DNA of 64,000 nt from positions 1 through 64,000 of the forward strand of contig NZ_FLSP01000024.1 in the NCBI RefSeq assembly GCF_900091315.1, given 5' to 3'. Under the pieces are notes generated by a model. It saw nothing but the letters and a program-made list of their open reading frames with translations, had not been told where the DNA came from and searched no databases. The DNA is from Streptomyces sp. DI166. GTDB lineage: Bacteria > Actinomycetota > Actinomycetes > Streptomycetales > Streptomycetaceae. Below are positions 55,306-63,710 of this stretch, piece after piece (the first letter of the stretch is position 1; every line of letters starts with the position of its first letter). The position numbers and the translations under genes are program-made.

Positions 55306-57927
55306 GTGTCCACGAACGAGGTGGACGCGTCCACCGCGGCACACGGTTCCCCCCTCGGAATACGGCGCTTCATCGACAGCCGCCCCTTCCGGCGCAAGCT
55401 CAACCTCCTGGTCGGTGTGCCGCTGACGGTGGTCGCCGTACTGCTCGCCTACCTCATCACCGACCAGCTGAGCCAGTCCTCCTCCGCCTCCGACGCGGCC
55501 CGCCTGGTCCGCGCCAGCGCCGAAGTGGCCACCCTGGTGGACCGGGTGGAGGCCGAGCACCAGCAGGCGATCCTGCTCTCCGTACGGCACGAGGCCGGCG
55601 GCGAGGGCGCCGCCCCGCCCTCCACGGACGCCTACGACCGGGCGCAGTCCGCGGTGGACCGCCAGGTGATCAAGGTCCGGGAGACCTTCGGCGACCGGCT
55701 GCCGGAGGGCGAGGCCCGCGCACTGCGCGAGATCAGCGCGCTCGGCAGCCTCCGGGACACCATCGAGCAGGGCTATCTGCCCGCCGACAACATCGACCCT
55801 GCCTACACGAGCGCTGCCAACGGTGTCATCGACGGTCTGGAGCTGGACCGCAACGCGGGCCTCGCCGCCACCTTCACCGGCAACCTGCTCGACTCCCTGC
55901 TGCGCGCCGACGCCGCCCACAGCGCCTTCGAGACCGGGGTGTTCTCCGCCTCCACCGGTGACTCCAACGCGCTCATCGAGTTCATCGGCGCGGTCGGCTC
56001 GCACGAGGTGTACACCTACCAGGCCGACCGGTTCGCCCGGTTCGCCACCGCCGAGCAGGCCGAGGAGCTGCGCGGCATCGAGCACAGCTCCCCGCAGGCC
56101 AGGATCAAGCAGCAGTTCGCCGAGCTGCAGATCGACCCGAGCGGACTGCAGTCCGACTCCCCCGCCGAGATCCGCCGGTCCTTCCGGGCCGCGCTCGACT
56201 CCTACCCCGCCTACCGGGAGCAGGCCGAGATCCGGCTCGGGGTCACCGCCTCCCTCATCGACCAGATCGCCGACCGGGCCGACGACGCCTCCGGCGAGGC
56301 CGCCTGGCGCGCCGGGCTCCTGCTGGCGCTCGCCCTGCTCGGCTTCTCCCTCTGGTTCGTCCTGTCGGTGCTGGTGCGCCGCTCGGTGGTCCGGCCCGTG
56401 CAGGCCCTCACCGGTGCCGCCCGGGAGGTCGCCGAGATCGCGGACCGCGAGCTGGCCCGGGTCGCCGACGACGACGCCGAGGACGACCGCCCGCCCCGGC
56501 TGCGCGAGGTGCCGGTCACCGCGCGCGACGAGATCGGCGACCTCGCCGAGGCCTTCAACCGGGTGCAGACCACGGCCGCGGCCCTGCTGGAACGCCAGGT
56601 GCTCAGCCGCCGCAACGTCGCCGAGATGTTCGGCAACGTGGGCCGCCGGGTCAGCAACCTGACCACCCGCCAGCTCGCCCTGATCGACGCGGTGGAGCGC
56701 GGGGAGACCGACCCCGAGCTGCTGGAACGGCTCTACAGCATCGACCACATCGCGGTCCGCCTGCGCCGCAACGCCGACAGCCTGATGCTGCTCGCCGGTA
56801 TCCGCGAGTCCGGCATCGGCTCCGGTCCGCTGGCGCTGACCACCGTCGTACGGGCCGCGCTCGGCCAGATCGAGGGCTTCCAGCGGGTACGGCTGCAGGC
56901 GCGCTCCGAGGCCGCGGTGGAGCCGGACGTGATCGGCGACCTGACCCTGATGGTGGCCGAACTCCTGGAGAACGCGGTGTCGTTCTCGCCCGCGGGCTCC
57001 CCCGTCGAGGTGACGGTGGCGGTCGGCGCGGACGGGGAGTCCGCGTCCATCGTGATCTCCGACCACGGGCTCGGGATGAGCGCGGAGCGGCTGGCCGAGG
57101 AGAACGCCCGGCTGGTGCGCCGCGAGCGGCTGGACCTGGTGCCGACGAAGGTGCTGGGCCTGTTCGTGGTCGGCACGCTGGCCCGCCGCTGGGAGATCGG
57201 CGTGACGCTGACCCGCACACCGGGCGGCGGTGTCACCGCCGAGGTCAACGTGCCGTCGTCACTGCTGCTGCCGGTACCGGAAGCACCGGAACCGGCGGCC
57301 AAGGCGCCGCTTTCCGCCAGGTCTCCGGAGCCGGTGAAGGAGCTCGCGTCCGCCCGCATTCCGGAACCGGCGAGGACACCCCCGTCTGCCGGGACATCGG
57401 CACCCGCCGGAACCTCGGCGTCCAGCAGGACCTCGGCGCCCGCCGGAACCTCGGCAACCGGCACCACCTCGGCATCCGCCGGAGCCTCGGCAACCGGCAC
57501 GACCTCGGCGCCCGCCGCGACCCCGGCAACCAAACCCACCGGCCCCCTCCCCTCGGTCGCGGCCGATGCCGGCCCCCTCCCCCGTCGGCTCCCCCGGCGC
57601 GAGGCTCCCGCCCCCGCCGTACCGTCCGACGACCACGCCCGGGCCGAGCAGCCCGAGGCGTCCCCGAAGGACCACGCCTCCGGCTCCCGCCCGCTGCGCC
57701 GCCGGGTCCGCGGTGCCACCCTGCGCACCGCGCAGGACTCCGGCGCCCAGCAGGCGCTGCGCCGGGCCCCCCGCCCCGCCGACGCGGACGCCGTACGGTC
57801 CGCGCTGGAGGAGTTCGAAGCGGCCGTGGAGCGCGCGCACCGCGACAGCGGCAGCGAGAGCACCCAAGAGACACCCACCCCCGACACGCACCACCAGAAC
57901 CACCTCCCGGAAGGAGCGGAGCAGTGA
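55306..57927 (+). CDS. cvnA: CvnA: NIT-domain sensor kinase-like protein of a conservon
   Basis: 873 aa from the GTG at 55306. TM1 about 24-50, an extracytoplasmic nitrate/nitrite-sensing (NIT)-type domain (about 60-325), TM2 about 335-358, a HAMP-like linker, and a HATPase region with ELLENAVSFSP and SDHGLGMS (about 545-600). The last 230 residues are a Ser/Thr/Ala/Pro-rich low-complexity tail with short repeats. CvnA acts as a membrane sensor at the top of a G-protein-like module with CvnB, C and D. Coupled to cvnB (GTGA). Confidence 0.9.
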   Translation: MSTNEVDASTAAHGSPLGIRRFIDSRPFRRKLNLLVGVPLTVVAVLLAYLITDQLSQSSSASDAARLVRASAEVATLVDRVEAEHQQAILLSVRHEAGGEGAAPPSTDAYDRAQSAVDRQVIKVRETFGDRLPEGEARALREISALGSLRDTIEQGYLPADNIDPAYTSAANGVIDGLELDRNAGLAATFTGNLLDSLLRADAAHSAFETGVFSASTGDSNALIEFIGAVGSHEVYTYQADRFARFATAEQAEELRGIEHSSPQARIKQQFAELQIDPSGLQSDSPAEIRRSFRAALDSYPAYREQAEIRLGVTASLIDQIADRADDASGEAAWRAGLLLALALLGFSLWFVLSVLVRRSVVRPVQALTGAAREVAEIADRELARVADDDAEDDRPPRLREVPVTARDEIGDLAEAFNRVQTTAAALLERQVLSRRNVAEMFGNVGRRVSNLTTRQLALIDAVERGETDPELLERLYSIDHIAVRLRRNADSLMLLAGIRESGIGSGPLALTTVVRAALGQIEGFQRVRLQARSEAAVEPDVIGDLTLMVAELLENAVSFSPAGSPVEVTVAVGADGESASIVISDHGLGMSAERLAEENARLVRRERLDLVPTKVLGLFVVGTLARRWEIGVTLTRTPGGGVTAEVNVPSSLLLPVPEAPEPAAKAPLSARSPEPVKELASARIPEPARTPPSAGTSAPAGTSASSRTSAPAGTSATGTTSASAGASATGTTSAPAATPATKPTGPLPSVAADAGPLPRRLPRREAPAPAVPSDDHARAEQPEASPKDHASGSRPLRRRVRGATLRTAQDSGAQQALRRAPRPADADAVRSALEEFEAAVERAHRDSGSESTQETPTPDTHHQNHLPEGAEQ
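57391..57530 (+). repeat. Low-complexity Thr/Ser/Ala/Gly repeats in cvnA
   Basis: Imperfect units encoding GTSAPAGTSA or GTSATGTTSA variants; the DNA unit CCGCCGGAACCTCGGC and relatives recur. A coding linker, prone to length change. Confidence 0.65.
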
Positions 57928-58385
57928 GCACGTCCACAGGTGGCACCACGCCGGCCGAACTCCAGGCGGCCGCAGCCGACTTCACCTGGCTGCTGAATCG
58001 CTTCGCGACCGAGACCGCGGGTGTCGTCGACGCCATCGCGGTCTCCTCCGACGGACTGCTGATCGCGGTCTCCGAACTGCGCGAGCACGCCGACTCCGAG
58101 CGGCTCGCCGCGATCGTGTCCGGTATCACCAGCCTCGCCGCCGGGGCCTCCGGCAACTACGGCCTCGGCGGTCTGAACAAGGTCATCATCGATCTGGAGG
58201 GCGGGCACGTCCTGGTCTCCGCGATCGGCAGCGGGGCGGTGCTCGGCGTGGTCACCGACAAGGAGGCCAAGCTCGGCAACATCGCCTACGAGATGACCCT
58301 GTTCGCCAACCGCGCCGGTGCCGCGCTCAGCCCGCAGCTGGTGCTGGAGCTGAAGAACAGCGTCGGTGCCGCGTCGGCCCGCTGA
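57924..58385 (+). CDS. cvnB: CvnB: roadblock/LC7 domain protein
   Basis: 153 aa, GTG overlapping the cvnA stop. Roadblock/LC7 fold (FTWLLNRFATETAGVVDAIA, GLLIAVSE, then LGGLNKVIIDLEGGHVLVSA). In conservons CvnB is a small regulator thought to act on the CvnD GTPase like a GTPase-activating subunit. Confidence 0.93.
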   Translation: MSTSTGGTTPAELQAAAADFTWLLNRFATETAGVVDAIAVSSDGLLIAVSELREHADSERLAAIVSGITSLAAGASGNYGLGGLNKVIIDLEGGHVLVSAIGSGAVLGVVTDKEAKLGNIAYEMTLFANRAGAALSPQLVLELKNSVGAASAR

Positions 58386-58425
58386 CGGGCCGCGACCGGA
58401 ATTCGGGAAGAACGGTTACGAACTG

Positions 58426-58842
58426 ATGGCGGACGGCACCCCACCCCCGGGCGACGACCCGGTCGGCCCCGCCCCCGCCGTCCGGCCGTTCCTGGTCACC
58501 GCCGGCCGGGTGGTGCCCAGTGCGACCGGCCGGCCGATGCCCGTCGAGACCCAGGTGGTGGCCACCGCCGAGGGTCTCGCCGCGCTCGACCTGCTCTCCT
58601 TCGAGCAGCACGACATCGTCGCGGCCTGCCGGCAGCCGCAGTCCATCGCGGAGATCGCGGCGCGGCTGCGGCTGCATCTGAACGTCGTCCGGGTGCTCGC
58701 GGAGGATCTGCGGGCCGAGGGACGGCTGACCGTGCATGTGCCCAGCGCCGATGCCGTCCACGATTCATCCGTACTGCGAAGAGTGATCGATGGCCTGCGC
58801 GCCATCCCCGACTCCCGGGGGGTACTCCGTGACACCGACTGA
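58426..58842 (+). CDS. cvnC: CvnC: DUF742 protein
   Basis: 138 aa from the ATG at 58426. DUF742 has RPFLVTAGRVVP near the start, a winged-helix-like part (EQHDIVAACRQPQSIAEIAA) and EDLRAEGRLTVHVP. Third component of the module; overlaps cvnD by 14 bp. Confidence 0.92.
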   Translation: MADGTPPPGDDPVGPAPAVRPFLVTAGRVVPSATGRPMPVETQVVATAEGLAALDLLSFEQHDIVAACRQPQSIAEIAARLRLHLNVVRVLAEDLRAEGRLTVHVPSADAVHDSSVLRRVIDGLRAIPDSRGVLRDTD

Positions 58843-59407
58843 ACCGGCCGCCGCCGTACGACCGCCGCTGCCGGTCAAGATGGTGATCGCGGGAGGCTTC
58901 GGCGTGGGCAAGACCACGGCCGTGGGCTCCATTTCCGAGATCGAGCCGCTGACGACGGAGGCGTCGATCACCGAGGTCGCGGCGGGCGTCGACGACCTCA
59001 GCCACACCCCGGACAAGACGACCACCACGGTCGCCATGGACTTCGGGTGCATCACCATCGACCCGACGCTGAAGCTGTATCTGTTCGGCACGCCCGGACA
59101 GGAGCGGTTCGGGTTCATGTGGGACGACATCGTCGAGGGCGCCGTCGGCGGGCTGGTCATCGTGGACACCCGGCGGCTGGACGACTGCTACGCGGCCGTC
59201 GACTACTTCGAGCACAAGCAGATCCCGTTCGCGGTGGCGGTGAACGCCTTCGACGGGAAGGTGGAGCACGAACTGGACGATGTGCGCTGGGCGTTGGACG
59301 TGAGCGACGGGGTGCCGGTGGTGGTGTTCGACGCCCGGGAGCGGGGCTCGGTGCGGGACGCGCTGCTGACCGTACTGGAACAGGCGCTGGCCCGCACCGA
59401 GGCGTGA
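58829..59407 (+). CDS. cvnD: CvnD: small GTPase of the conservon
   Basis: 192 aa from the GTG at 58829. P-loop GGFGVGKTT (about 18-26), GTPGQERFGFM as switch II, and NAFD as the guanine-specificity site. A Ras/MglA-like bacterial G protein taking the signal from CvnA/B/C. Here no cytochrome P450 (cvnE) follows, unlike some conservons. Confidence 0.92.
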   Translation: MTPTEPAAAVRPPLPVKMVIAGGFGVGKTTAVGSISEIEPLTTEASITEVAAGVDDLSHTPDKTTTTVAMDFGCITIDPTLKLYLFGTPGQERFGFMWDDIVEGAVGGLVIVDTRRLDDCYAAVDYFEHKQIPFAVAVNAFDGKVEHELDDVRWALDVSDGVPVVVFDARERGSVRDALLTVLEQALARTEA

Positions 59408-59430
59408 GGCGGGCTCAGCCGGTGCCCGCC
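59408..59430. terminator. Hairpin between cvnD and convergent permease gene
   Basis: GGCGGGC, 9-base loop, GCCCGCC, directly after the cvnD stop. Confidence 0.55.
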
Positions 59431-60089
59431 CCGCGCACCCCGCGGGAGACCGTCAGCCTGGTCACGGCCCAGAACAGGGCCAGGGTGGCCAGGGCCATGG
59501 CCGCGACCAGGGTCGCCCCGCCGACGACCTTCTCGTAGTCGCGCTGGTAGAGGCCGTCCACGATGTAGCGGCCGAGGCCGCCGAAGCTGACGTAGGCGGC
59601 GATGGTGGCGGTGGAGACGATCTGGATGGCCGCCGAGCGCAGGCCGCTGAGGATCAGCGGGAGGGCGACGGGCAGTTCGACCCGGAACAGCACCTCCGGC
59701 TCGCCCATGCCCATGCCGCGGGCGGCGTCCACGGGGGCGGGGTCGACCGAGCGCATGGCCTCGTAGGTGGTGACGAGGATCGGCGGGATCGCCAGTACCA
59801 CCAGCGGGATCAGCACCGGGGCCATGCCGAGGCCGAGGAGCAGGAACATCAGCACCATCAGGCCGAAGCTGGGCAGGGCGCGTCCGACGGTGGCGATCAG
59901 CGCGAGCGCGTTGCCGCCCCGGCCGGTGTGCCCGGTGAGCAGCCCGACGGGAAGTCCTACGGCGGCGGCGATGCCGAGGGCCATCAGGGTGTAGCCGATG
60001 TGCTCGCCGACGCGCGTGGGGATGCCGTCGTAGCCCGTCCAGTGGGCGCCGTCGCCGAGGAAGTCGGCCATGTAGTTCAGGATGTTCAC
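59415..60089 (-). CDS. Betaine-type ABC transporter permease (second)
   Basis: 224 aa from the GTG at 60089 overlapping the upstream permease stop. Five or six TM helices and the EAA-like loop (DAARGMGMGEPEVLFRVELP), plus VSTATIAAYVSFGGLGRYI. Forms the channel with the permease at 60086-60760. Confidence 0.9.
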   Translation of the reverse strand: MNILNYMADFLGDGAHWTGYDGIPTRVGEHIGYTLMALGIAAAVGLPVGLLTGHTGRGGNALALIATVGRALPSFGLMVLMFLLLGLGMAPVLIPLVVLAIPPILVTTYEAMRSVDPAPVDAARGMGMGEPEVLFRVELPVALPLILSGLRSAAIQIVSTATIAAYVSFGGLGRYIVDGLYQRDYEKVVGGATLVAAMALATLALFWAVTRLTVSRGVRGAGTG

Positions 60090-60760
60090 CCGGTGGCCTC
60101 CTTCACCGCGGGGGTGCGCGCTCCCCGGGGCATCCACGGTGTCAGCAGCAGGCGCAGTCCGATGAGCACGGCGTCCACGGCGGTGGCGAGGACGGCGGTG
60201 CCGCCGACGGAGAGCCACACCAGGCGCGGCTGGTCGTACTTGAGCCCGGCGTCGAGCATGTTGCCGAGGGCACCCTGGTTGCCGATCAGCATGCCGACGC
60301 TGACCAGGGAGATGCTGGACACGCACGCCACCCGCAGTCCGGCGATGATGGCGGGCGCGGCGATGGGCAACTGCACCTGGAGATAACGGCGTACGGGGCC
60401 GAAGCCCATGGCGGTGGCCGCGGCCAGGGTCTCCTGGGGGACCGCGCGGACGCCGTCCACGATGGCCGGGACCAGCACGACCAGGGAGTAGACGGCGAGC
60501 GGGATCATCACGGTGGTCTCGCTCAGGCCGGTGTAGTCGATGAGCACCACGAAGAAGGCGAGCGAGGGGATCGCGTACAGGATCGTGGTCACCCACAGCA
60601 CCGGCGGGTACAGCCAGCGCACCCGGACGCAGAGCTGGGCTAGCGGCAGTGCCACCAGCAGTCCGGCCAGGACCGGGATCAGTGCCTCGCGCAGGTGGAG
60701 TCCGACCAGGCCGAAGTAGCTGTACTCCAGGTAGCTCGGCATGTCGAAGAGACCGCTCAT
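60086..60760 (-). CDS. Betaine-type ABC transporter permease (first)
   Basis: 224 aa; ATG overlaps the ATPase stop (ATGA). TM segments and the EAA loop AAATAMGFGPVRRYLQVQLP are visible. Same length as its partner, so the two probably arose by duplication. Confidence 0.9.
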   Translation of the reverse strand: MSGLFDMPSYLEYSYFGLVGLHLREALIPVLAGLLVALPLAQLCVRVRWLYPPVLWVTTILYAIPSLAFFVVLIDYTGLSETTVMIPLAVYSLVVLVPAIVDGVRAVPQETLAAATAMGFGPVRRYLQVQLPIAAPAIIAGLRVACVSSISLVSVGMLIGNQGALGNMLDAGLKYDQPRLVWLSVGGTAVLATAVDAVLIGLRLLLTPWMPRGARTPAVKEATG

Positions 60761-61890
60761 GGCGCGACCTTCTGGGTGGTGCGGGCGCTGTTGGCGTGGG
60801 CGCCGCGGATGGCCTCGGCGATGGTCTGCTGGGAGACCACTCCGGCGGCCCGGCCCTCGCCGTCCACCGCGACGGCCCAGCCGGTCGGGGAGAGCACGGC
60901 GCAGTCGAGCGCGGCGCGCAGCGAGTCGGTGCCGGCGGCGAACGGGCGTCCGTGCGGGAGGAGTCGGTCCGTTTCGATGCTGCCGGCGGTCAGCTCGCCG
61001 GACTCGGCCCAGCCGAGCGGCCTGCCGTCGAGGTCGGTGACGAGGAGGTAGGGGACGTCGGCGGTGTCGCGGGCGGCGATCTGCTCGGCGGTGGCGTCGA
61101 CGGCGACGATCGGCGCGGTGAGCAGGTCGAGTCCGGCGGCGGTGAAGAAGGACAGCCGCCGGATGCCGCGGTCGGTGCCGAGGAAGTCCTCGACGAAGGC
61201 GTCGGCGGGGTCGGTGAGCAGTTCGGCGGGTGGCGCGAACTGGGCGAGCCGGCCGCCGGTGCGCATCACGGCGACCATCGTGCCGAGTTTGACGGCCTCG
61301 TCGATGTCGTGCGTGACGAAGACGATGGTCTTGGCCAACTCCTCCTGGATGCGCAGGAGTTCGTCCTGAAGTCCCTTGCGTACGACCGGGTCGACGGCGG
61401 AGAAGGGCTCGTCCATGAGCAGGACCGGCGGGTCGGCGGCGAGGGCGCGGGCCACGCCGACGCGCTGCTGCTGGCCGCCGGAGAGCTGGTAGGGGTAGCG
61501 CCGGGCGAGCGTGCCGTCGAGTCCGACGCGGTCCATCAGCTCGCGGGCGCGGGCCCGGGACCGTTCCTTGCCCCAGCCGAGCAGCCGGGGCACGGTGGCG
61601 ATGTTGTCGAGGATCGTGCGGTGCTGGAAGAGACCGGCGTTCTGGATGACGTAACCCATCGACCGGCGCAGGGTGTTGACGGGTTGCTGCTGGATGTCCT
61701 TGCCGTCGAGGAGGATGGTGCCCTCGCTGGGCTCGACCATCCGGTTGATCATCCGCAGGGTCGTCGTCTTGCCGCACCCGGAGGGGCCGACGAGGACGGT
61801 GATCGCGCGGTCGGGTATCTCCAGCGACAGCCGGTCGACCGCCACCGTGCCGTCCGGGTACCGCTTGGTGACTGAATCTATCCGTATCAA
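60757..61890 (-). CDS. Betaine-type ABC transporter ATPase with CBS domains
   Basis: 377 aa from a TTG at 61890 (AAGGG upstream), giving [20 protein letters not shown]. Walker [11 protein letters not shown]-loop IQNAGLF, signature [15 protein letters not shown], Walker [12 protein letters not shown] and switch His in VTHDIDEA. The C-terminal part (about 250-370) has CBS-type sensor sequence, usual in osmolyte transporters that sense ionic strength. First gene of the three-gene ABC operon. Confidence 0.9.
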   Translation of the reverse strand: MIRIDSVTKRYPDGTVAVDRLSLEIPDRAITVLVGPSGCGKTTTLRMINRMVEPSEGTILLDGKDIQQQPVNTLRRSMGYVIQNAGLFQHRTILDNIATVPRLLGWGKERSRARARELMDRVGLDGTLARRYPYQLSGGQQQRVGVARALAADPPVLLMDEPFSAVDPVVRKGLQDELLRIQEELAKTIVFVTHDIDEAVKLGTMVAVMRTGGRLAQFAPPAELLTDPADAFVEDFLGTDRGIRRLSFFTAAGLDLLTAPIVAVDATAEQIAARDTADVPYLLVTDLDGRPLGWAESGELTAGSIETDRLLPHGRPFAAGTDSLRAALDCAVLSPTGWAVAVDGEGRAAGVVSQQTIAEAIRGAHANSARTTQKVAP

Positions 61891-62082
61891 AGCGCCGAAT
61901 ACCCTTCGGGTCTGGCAGAAGTCGCCCGCTTCCGGCCGGGATTGAGCAAGCAGTTGCGGGGAGAGTCTAGACCGCTCACCGGAGGACGACTCCGGTCCGG
62001 GGGCCCGCGTACGGAACGACCCGTTTTCCCGGTTGTGTGCGGGATGTCGGCCGAAGCCGTCCGCGTCCCGCATGGTGGTGTC

Positions 62083-62883
62083 ATGAGCGAGCAGCGGCGC
62101 TTTGACGTCTGGCAGGCGGGACCCGGCTACGAGCGGTTCATGGGGCGGTGGAGCCGCCGGGTGGCCGAGCGGTTCACGGCGCTGGAGGGGCACGCCGACG
62201 GACTGCGCTGGCTGGACGTGGGGTGCGGCACGGGCGCCCTGACCTCGGTACTGGCCGCCCGGTGCCGACCCGCGGTGGTCCTGGGCTGCGACCGGTCGGC
62301 GGAGCTGGTGACGACGGCCCGGGACACGGCGCACGGCCCCGTGGGCTTCGCGGTGGCCGACGCCCGCGCTCTGCCGGTGCGGGATGCCTCCTGGGACGTG
62401 GCGGTCAGCGGACTGCTGCTCAACTTCCTTCCCGAGCCCGCGGAAGGAGTGGCCGAGATGACCCGCGCGGTACGCCCGGGCGGCCAGGTGGCCGCGTACG
62501 TCTGGGACTACGCGGAGGGCATGCAGATGCTGCGCCACTTCTGGAACGCGGCGACGTCGGTGGACCCGGCGGCGGCGGAACTGGACGAGGCCCGCCGCTT
62601 CCCGCTCTGCCGGCCGGACCCCCTGCACGCCCTGTGGACGCAGGCGGGCCTGACGCAGGTCCGTGTCACCCCGCTGGTCGTCCCCACCCCCTTCGCCGAT
62701 GTGACGGACCTGTGGTCCCCGTTCCTGGCGGGCCAGGGCCCGGCGGGAACGTACGTCACGGGCCTGACCCCCGATCAGCGGGACCGTCTGCGCACGGCAC
62801 TGGCGCGGTCGGTCCCGCACGACCCGGAGGGCACGATCACCCTGTCGGCGCGGGCCTGGGTGGTGCGCGGAGTGCGGGGGTAA
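62083..62883 (+). CDS. SAM-dependent class I methyltransferase
   Basis: 266 aa from the ATG at 62083 (an upstream ATG at 62044 is possible). Motif I LDVGCGTGALTSVL (about 43-56), then CDRSAELVTTAR and VADARALPVRDASWDVAV. UbiE/COQ5-like methyltransferase of unknown substrate. Divergent from the ABC operon. Its 3' end is part of a 45-bp direct repeat. Confidence 0.85.
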   Translation: MSEQRRFDVWQAGPGYERFMGRWSRRVAERFTALEGHADGLRWLDVGCGTGALTSVLAARCRPAVVLGCDRSAELVTTARDTAHGPVGFAVADARALPVRDASWDVAVSGLLLNFLPEPAEGVAEMTRAVRPGGQVAAYVWDYAEGMQMLRHFWNAATSVDPAAAELDEARRFPLCRPDPLHALWTQAGLTQVRVTPLVVPTPFADVTDLWSPFLAGQGPAGTYVTGLTPDQRDRLRTALARSVPHDPEGTITLSARAWVVRGVRG

Positions 62884-63009
62884 GCCGCCGCACCACGCCG
62901 CCAACGGCACCCGCTCCGACCGCCGAACCTTCCGCCTCCCGGCACAGGCCCGGGCAGTACGCGCAGTGCGGGCGTAAGCCGCCGGACTACGCCGCCAACG
63001 GCACCCGCT
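62871..63009. repeat. 45-bp direct repeat (2 copies, 94-bp period)
   Basis: Copies at 62871-62915 and 62965-63009 differ at only a few positions; each starts AGTGCGGG and ends GCACCCGCT. The first covers the methyltransferase stop, the second covers the ApbE stop. Confidence 0.85.
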
Positions 63010-63709
63010 GCGTCCGCAGGACCCGCCGCGCCGAGTCCACCGCGAACACCTCGCACCCCGGGCGGGCCGAGGCCCAGGCCACGCCCTCCTCGCCCAGCGC
63101 GAAGGCCGCCGTCGCCGTCGTGTCGGCCTCCGTCAGGGTGGGGGCGACGATGGTGACGCTCAGCAGGCCCGTGGCCGGAAGCCCCGTGCGGGCGTCGAGG
63201 ATGTGGGCGCCGCGTTCGTAGCAGGCCGAGGTCGCCACCGCCGCGTCGGTGATGTCCAGGACCGCGCAGATCCGGTCGGCGCGCTCCGGGTGCCGTATCC
63301 CCACCCGCCAGGGCCCGCCCGCGGTGACCACGTCGCCGCCCGCGTTGAGGCAGAAGCGCTCCACCCCGGCCGACCGCAGCAGGTCCGCCGCCCGTTGCAC
63401 CGACCAGCCCTTGACCACCGCGCAGGGGTCCAGGCCGCGGCCGGGCAGCCGTACGTCGAAGGCGCCGCCGGTGGCCACCCGGTACTCCTCGCACAGGGCG
63501 AGGATCTCGGCGAGGTCGGCGCTGACCTCGCCGGGGCCGGTCTCGCCGCGGTCCAGGCGGCAGACCTCGCTGTCGGGCCGGAACGGGCTGAAGCGGGCGT
63601 CGGCCTCGTGCAGCCAGGCGAAGACGGCGGCCACGGCCGCGCCGGGCACCCGCTCGTCGTCCACCCGCAGCGAGACCGGGAACCCCATCACCTGCTCGAC
63701 GCGCCGCAC
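62987..63709 (-). CDS. apbE: ApbE: FAD:protein FMN transferase
   Basis: 240 aa from a GTG at 63709 (Met8 is an alternative). ApbE motifs: HEADARFSPFRPDSEV, DPCAVVKGWSVQRAADLL, LNAGGDVVTAGGPW and a Thr-rich DTTATAAFALGE. It transfers FMN from FAD to Thr in an SGAT-type site of partner proteins; the adjacent FMN-binding protein has this site. No lipobox, so cytoplasmic. Confidence 0.9.
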   Translation of the reverse strand: MRRVEQVMGFPVSLRVDDERVPGAAVAAVFAWLHEADARFSPFRPDSEVCRLDRGETGPGEVSADLAEILALCEEYRVATGGAFDVRLPGRGLDPCAVVKGWSVQRAADLLRSAGVERFCLNAGGDVVTAGGPWRVGIRHPERADRICAVLDITDAAVATSACYERGAHILDARTGLPATGLLSVTIVAPTLTEADTTATAAFALGEEGVAWASARPGCEVFAVDSARRVLRTQRVPLAA

Positions 63710-63710
63710 G

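Noticed and set aside
61891..62910. Upstream extension of the ABC ATPase frame
   Set aside because: It is antisense to the methyltransferase; the ATPase similarity begins right at the TTG at 61890.
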